Below are positions 60,668 to 64,000 of a DNA stretch of 64,000 bases, in pieces. Source of the DNA: Gemmatimonas sp. (GTDB taxonomy: Bacteria > Gemmatimonadota > Gemmatimonadetes > Gemmatimonadales > Gemmatimonadaceae). Location of the stretch: NCBI GenBank assembly GCA_011390935.1, contig JAABRL010000013.1, forward strand, positions 1-64,000, in the 5' to 3' direction. A program made the position numbers and the translations under genes. How positions within the stretch are numbered: the stretch's first letter is position 1; each line of letters begins with the position of its first letter. Under the pieces are notes generated by a model. The model had not been told where the DNA came from and did not search any database. It saw only the letters and a program-made list of their open reading frames with translations.

Positions 60668-61671
60668 GCGCCCACCTCCGCTACGATTCGAGGGTCGAAT
60701 GGCCACGCGTCGTCGATCAGGCCGGCCGGCGTCGCGAGGGCGAGTTCGACAAGGTGCCCGTCGGGGTCGCGCGTGTACAGCGAAGGGGCTCCGCCGCTGT
60801 GCACAGTCGAGACGGGAGCGCCGGATGCACGCAAGCGATCGTGCAGCACCGCCTGCGCCTCGACGTCGGACACGGCGAACGCGTAGTGGTGCGTTTGGCC
60901 AGCACCCAGTGCCGCGCGCTTCGCGGTGGGCGCGTGGAGGCCGAAGTAGGTGATGAGCGTGCCGGGGTTCGCCGCTGCGCTCCCCCAGGTCCAGTGTGGC
61001 ATGGTCGGGTCGTCAAAGTTGCCGGTGCGCTTGACCAGCGAAAGCCCCAGCAGCTCTCGAAGGAACGCATCGGTGCGCGCCAGGTCGCTGGACGTGGCGC
61101 TGATATGATGGATACCCCGCGTGAGCGACATCGGCTCATCGATCCGAGCGACAGGCTCCGGCCAGCTGTCGGCGGCGATGACCTCCTCATCGCGCGCGCC
61201 TCGCACAAGCGCCGCCGGCGGGCTCTGTGCCGCACTGCCGGGGACACCATCGGGTTCGTCGATGTGCAGCCCTGGGCCATCGGTCGCGATCTCGAGGATC
61301 GCACCGTCCGGGTCGCGAAAATAGATCGACGTGAAGTAGTGCCGATCGTATGGCCCGCGCACCCGCACGCCCGCGTCGGCGAGCCAACGCTTCCATCGCA
61401 GGAGCGCGTCCCGATCTGCGGTGCGGAAGGCCACATGATGCGTGCCCCCGATCCCTGGGCGACCGCGCGACGACCGCGGCCATTCGACGAAGGTGATGAT
61501 CGTCCCCGGCGTGCCCTCGGCATCGGCGTAGCGTCGATGCACGTGCGACGGGTGTTCGCCGTGCTCCGAGGCGCTCATGCGCTGCAGCCCCAGCACGCGG
61601 GTGTAGAAGTCCTCGTTCCGCTGTCCGTCGGCCGTCACGAGCGTGACGTGGTGCAGACCGGTAATCGCCAT
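60664..61671 (-). CDS. VOC-family ring-cleaving dioxygenase (MhqO/MhqE-like)
   Basis: A 335-residue protein with two vicinal-oxygen-chelate modules. The first starts ITGLHHVTLVTADGQRNEDF (first metal His) and includes GGTHHVAFRTADRDAL and YFRDPDGAILEIATDGPG (metal Glu). The second starts RGIHHISATSSDLARTDAF and includes THHYAFAVSDVEAQ and LYTRDPDGHLVELALATP. Full-length relatives are glyoxalase-like putative hydroquinone dioxygenases. It opens a two-gene operon with the hydrolase. GGAGG lies 6 nt before the ATG, and a MarR-type palindrome sits 20 bp upstream, so induction by quinones or phenolics is plausible. Confidence 0.9.
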   Translation of the reverse strand: MAITGLHHVTLVTADGQRNEDFYTRVLGLQRMSASEHGEHPSHVHRRYADAEGTPGTIITFVEWPRSSRGRPGIGGTHHVAFRTADRDALLRWKRWLADAGVRVRGPYDRHYFTSIYFRDPDGAILEIATDGPGLHIDEPDGVPGSAAQSPPAALVRGARDEEVIAADSWPEPVARIDEPMSLTRGIHHISATSSDLARTDAFLRELLGLSLVKRTGNFDDPTMPHWTWGSAAANPGTLITYFGLHAPTAKRAALGAGQTHHYAFAVSDVEAQAVLHDRLRASGAPVSTVHSGGAPSLYTRDPDGHLVELALATPAGLIDDAWPFDPRIVAEVGA

Positions 61672-61691
61672 GCGTGCCTCCGTGAATCCAT

Positions 61692-61711
61692 GTATCTTAG
61701 AACTAAGATAC
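61692..61711 (-). promoter_or_regulatory. 20-bp perfect palindrome, probable MarR/MhqR-type operator
   Basis: GTATCTTAG (61692-61700), AA and CTAAGATAC (61703-61711) form a perfect inverted repeat in an AT-rich patch, 20 bp upstream of the dioxygenase start. It resembles the ATCT...AGAT boxes recognised by MhqR-like MarR repressors. The regulator gene is not in the window. Confidence 0.7.
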
Positions 61712-61736
61712 CATGCTCACGTGCGAATGGCAACGG

Positions 61737-62618
61737 TCAACCGTCGCGCGCCACCTCGAGGCCGATCGGACCAGGCACGAAGGCTGCACCGTCGAAGGTC
61801 CACGCGCGCACGGCCAGCTCCGTTGGTGAGGCCTCGATCACATTCAGCGCGCTCGGCCGGTGCCCGCGCATGCGGCTCGATAGCGTGTTCGCCGCACTGG
61901 CCACGAACCGACCGCCTGCGCGCTCCACGAGCACCACCTGCTCCTCATGATCGTGTCCGGTGCACACCACATCCACGGGCATCGCGGCCAGCGCATCGAG
62001 CACGCGCTGCGGCTGCTTGAGTCCCCACCGGTTGGACAGACGGCCACGCACCACGTTGTGATGCACCACCAGCACGCGCAGGTCACCGGCGGGTGCGGCG
62101 GCCAGACGCCTCTCGGCATCTCGCAACTGCGCCGAGGTGAGGCCACCCTTCACGCGCCAATCACGCGGATACCAGGTGAGTGACTCGGGGTTGGTCCCCC
62201 ACGCGGAGTTGAGCCCCACGAGCGTTACACCGGGCAGCTGCAGCGTAGGTTCGGTATCCGCACAGATGAACTCCCGATAGCGCGCATGTACGCGCGAGAA
62301 GTCTCCCCAGCCGAAGGGCGCGTGCCACCACGCGGCATCATGATTGCCGGGCACGAGCATGGTGGGTGCGATCGCCCTGAACTGATTGACGATCGCACGC
62401 GCAGCGATGAACTCGCGCTCGCGCGCGCGCTGCGACAGATCGCCGGAGACGACGATCGCGTCCCATCGGCTCTCGCTCGCGACTGCAAGCGCGGCCTCGA
62501 CGTGCGCCGCGACGAACGGATGGCCGCAATGGATATCGGAAATGTGCAGGAGGCGGATCGACGCGGACTTCGTCGCAACGCGCTCGTCCGCCCCGGCGTG
62601 CCCCTGCGGATCAGCCAA
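61737..62618 (-). CDS. Metallophosphoesterase (CpdA-like 3',5'-cyclic-nucleotide phosphodiesterase family)
   Basis: A calcineurin-like phosphoesterase of about 293 residues. Metal motifs in order: LLHISDIHCG (about residues 24-33, D-x-H), VVSGDLSQRA (about 57-66), VPGNHDAAWW (about 87-96), VVHHNVVRG (about 192) and CTGHDHEEQ (about 230). This larger form resembles CpdA/YfcE-class III cAMP phosphodiesterases. The start is uncertain: TTG 62618 overlaps the isocitrate dehydrogenase stop and is proposed here. The absence of ATG or GTG between it and the first motif supports a non-ATG start. If it degrades cAMP it could modulate the CRP-type site upstream of etfBA, which is speculative. Confidence 0.82.
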   Translation of the reverse strand: MADPQGHAGADERVATKSASIRLLHISDIHCGHPFVAAHVEAALAVASESRWDAIVVSGDLSQRAREREFIAARAIVNQFRAIAPTMLVPGNHDAAWWHAPFGWGDFSRVHARYREFICADTEPTLQLPGVTLVGLNSAWGTNPESLTWYPRDWRVKGGLTSAQLRDAERRLAAAPAGDLRVLVVHHNVVRGRLSNRWGLKQPQRVLDALAAMPVDVVCTGHDHEEQVVLVERAGGRFVASAANTLSSRMRGHRPSALNVIEASPTELAVRAWTFDGAAFVPGPIGLEVARDG

Positions 62619-63624
62619 GCGCCGCGACAACCGCGTCGGTGAACTGATCGGTGCTGGCGGTGCCGCCCAGATCGCGGGTGCGGAATCGCTCGTCCTTGAC
62701 GGTCTGCTCGAACGCGCGACGTACGCGCGTCGCGACCGCATGCTGTCCGATGTGATCACACAGCATGCACCCGGCAAGCAGCAGCGCGCCCGGATTGGCG
62801 ATGCCCATGCCCACGATATCGGGCGCGGTTCCGTGTACCGCCTCGAAGATGGCCGCGGTCGTGCCGATGTTCGCGCCCGGTGTCATGCCGAGTCCGCCCA
62901 CGAGGCCCGAGATTTCATCAGACAGAATGTCACCGAACAGATTCGTCGTCACAATCACATCGAACTGCTCGGGGCGCATCACGAGGTGCATGGCCATGGC
63001 GTCGATGATGCGCTCTTCAAACTGCACGCGCCCTTCATACTCACGCGCGACCATGCGGCCGGTGTCGAGAAAGAGGCCCTGCGAATACTTGAGGATGTTG
63101 GCCTTGTGCACGAGCGTGACCTTCTTGCGTCCGTGCGCGAGCGCGTGTTCGAACGCGTACCGCACAATGCGTTCGGAACCGAAGCGCGTGATCACGGCAA
63201 TCGACTCGGCCGCAGCGCGCGGATCGTCACCAATGCGCACGTAGTGCTCATGCCCGATGTACAGCCCTTCGGTGTTCTCGCGCACGAGCACGAGATCGAT
63301 GTTGTCGAAGCGACCGGGCACGATCGTCTTGGCGGGGCGCACATTGGCGTACAGGTCGAATGCCTTGCGCAGCGCGACATTGACCGAGCGGAACCCCTCC
63401 CCGACCGGCGTCTCGAGCGGTCCCTTGAGGGCGACGCGCGTCTGCTTGATGGAATCGAGCGTGGCGTCGGGCATCGGGTCGCCCCAGCGGCTCACGCCCG
63501 CAATGCCGGCGACCTGGTTGTCCCAGGCGATGTCGGCGCCGGCTGCGGTGAGAATGCGAACGGTGGCGTCGGAGATCGACGGCCCGATGCCGTCGCCGGG
63601 GATCAGTGTGACGGGAGTAGTCAT
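62611..63624 (-). CDS. NAD-dependent isocitrate dehydrogenase (isocitrate/isopropylmalate dehydrogenase family)
   Basis: A 337-residue beta-decarboxylating dehydrogenase. TLIPGDGIGPSI opens the fold. LKGPLETPVGEGFRSVNVAL (about residues 68-87) contains the Ser-Val-Asn substrate loop of isocitrate-type enzymes rather than the Leu-rich loop of LeuB. YANVRPAKTIVPG, LVLVRENTEGLYIGHEHYV and the metal-binding NLFGDILSDEISGLVGGLG (about 228-246) follow. HGTAPDIVGMGIANP near residue 267 fits an NAD-preferring enzyme, as the NADP-binding Lys/Tyr pair is not evident by eye. Homoisocitrate or tartrate dehydrogenase are alternatives. The ATG at 63624 removes 21 unconserved residues. A TTG-started phosphoesterase overlaps its end. 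Confidence 0.88.
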   Translation of the reverse strand: MTTPVTLIPGDGIGPSISDATVRILTAAGADIAWDNQVAGIAGVSRWGDPMPDATLDSIKQTRVALKGPLETPVGEGFRSVNVALRKAFDLYANVRPAKTIVPGRFDNIDLVLVRENTEGLYIGHEHYVRIGDDPRAAAESIAVITRFGSERIVRYAFEHALAHGRKKVTLVHKANILKYSQGLFLDTGRMVAREYEGRVQFEERIIDAMAMHLVMRPEQFDVIVTTNLFGDILSDEISGLVGGLGMTPGANIGTTAAIFEAVHGTAPDIVGMGIANPGALLLAGCMLCDHIGQHAVATRVRRAFEQTVKDERFRTRDLGGTASTDQFTDAVVAALG

Positions 63625-63735
63625 GCGCACAATCTGGCGTGGGGGAGTGGGGAGGGCACGTCCTGCCGAGAAAAGTCTCGGCTGCACCGTCTCGGCGGCA
63701 CCCCCGTCACCGCGAAATTGTGCGCCGTCCCGGTC

Positions 63736-64000
63736 TCAGAATGACTGCTGGCAGAGCACGGCGCGTGCGGCCACGGCGTCGGGCAGCAGCCCGTCGAGGG
63801 CCCCGGCAGTGGGCCAGACCTCTGGCGAGAGCAATGATGTGGGGTTCTCGCGCACCTGACGGGCAGCCGCCGGCATGAGGCCGAGCATGGGGCCGAACGC
63901 GGGGTGGTTGCGATGCTGCTCGGCAAGGTCGGCGAGACGCTGCTCGCGCTCCGGCGCGAAGCCGAAGAGCACTTCCCGCGTGTGTCCGCAGGCCCCGCTG
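63736..64000 (-). CDS. Hypothetical protein, C-terminal part (5' end outside window)
   Basis: An open frame runs from the right edge to the stop at 63736, about 87 residues, so the start is not visible. The visible sequence begins SGACGHTREVLFGFAPERE and continues helical (RLADLAEQHRNHPAFGPML, GLMPAAARQVRENPTSLLS), ending AVLCQQSF. I recognise no family. A GTG at 63972 could be an internal start but the frame is open above it. It is upstream of and co-directional with the isocitrate dehydrogenase gene. Confidence 0.5.
   Translation of the reverse strand, partial: SGACGHTREVLFGFAPEREQRLADLAEQHRNHPAFGPMLGLMPAAARQVRENPTSLLSPEVWPTAGALDGLLPDAVAARAVLCQQSF

Overview
The window is a dense, GC-rich bacterial chromosome segment. 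It has no rRNA, no recognisable tRNA, no insertion sequence and no CRISPR array. The gene set points to a Gram-negative, menaquinone-using, aerobic heterotroph, most likely of the Gemmatimonadota (Gemmatimonas-like). The grounds are a SusC/SusD outer-membrane pair, several secreted beta-propeller lipoproteins, a membrane FeS ETF-quinone oxidoreductase next to EtfBA, many GTG starts and many 4-nt ATGA overlaps. The taxonomic call is inference; only the gene content is seen.

Layout. 1-4.4 kb: the 5' part of a secreted beta-propeller protein, D-aminoacyl-tRNA deacylase, a two-gene nucleotidyltransferase/HTH unit with a palindromic operator, and a propeller lipoprotein. 4.4-7.7 kb: glmM-glmS for UDP-GlcNAc supply. 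7.9-13.7 kb: an HD-GYP response regulator, a Cys/Met-metabolism PLP enzyme, an M48 protease, purD and a formamidopyrimidine-DNA glycosylase. 13.7-15 kb: an LVIVD-type lipoprotein. 15.2-20.9 kb: a five-gene translationally coupled cluster (KASIII/OleA-like, GT2, cytochrome P450, OleC-like AMP-ligase, OleD-like reductase), the best candidate here for an undescribed biosynthetic system.

21-29 kb: a short UvrC-like nuclease, a quinone operon (UbiE, UbiD, UbiA, UbiX, phosphoesterase), then an ECF sigma factor, its anti-sigma factor and a membrane protein. 29-35 kb: Uma2, then guaB-nrnA-mrp-SAM hydrolase, a nucleotide and cofactor operon. 34.4-37.7 kb: DUF1232, M15 peptidase and envelope proteins. 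37.9-44.3 kb: a co-directional run gpmI, an outer-membrane protein, queD, dacB, moeA and a methyltransferase. 44.3-50.1 kb: an ArgA-like acetyltransferase, an EtfD-type oxidoreductase, an orphan pseudopilin and etfBA behind a perfect CRP-type site. 50.3-56.2 kb: SusD/SusC and a glutaryl-CoA-dehydrogenase-type acyl-CoA dehydrogenase that could feed EtfBA/EtfD. 56.5-64 kb: a repeat-rich lipoprotein, a SprT-like protein, a dioxygenase/hydrolase pair behind a MarR-type palindrome, a phosphoesterase, an NAD isocitrate dehydrogenase and a partial gene.

A recurrent promoter layout appears upstream of at least eight genes on both strands: TTGnnn or similar, a 17-18 nt spacer, a TAnnnn -10 element, then only 5-7 nt to the ATG and no Shine-Dalgarno. 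It predicts leaderless mRNAs.
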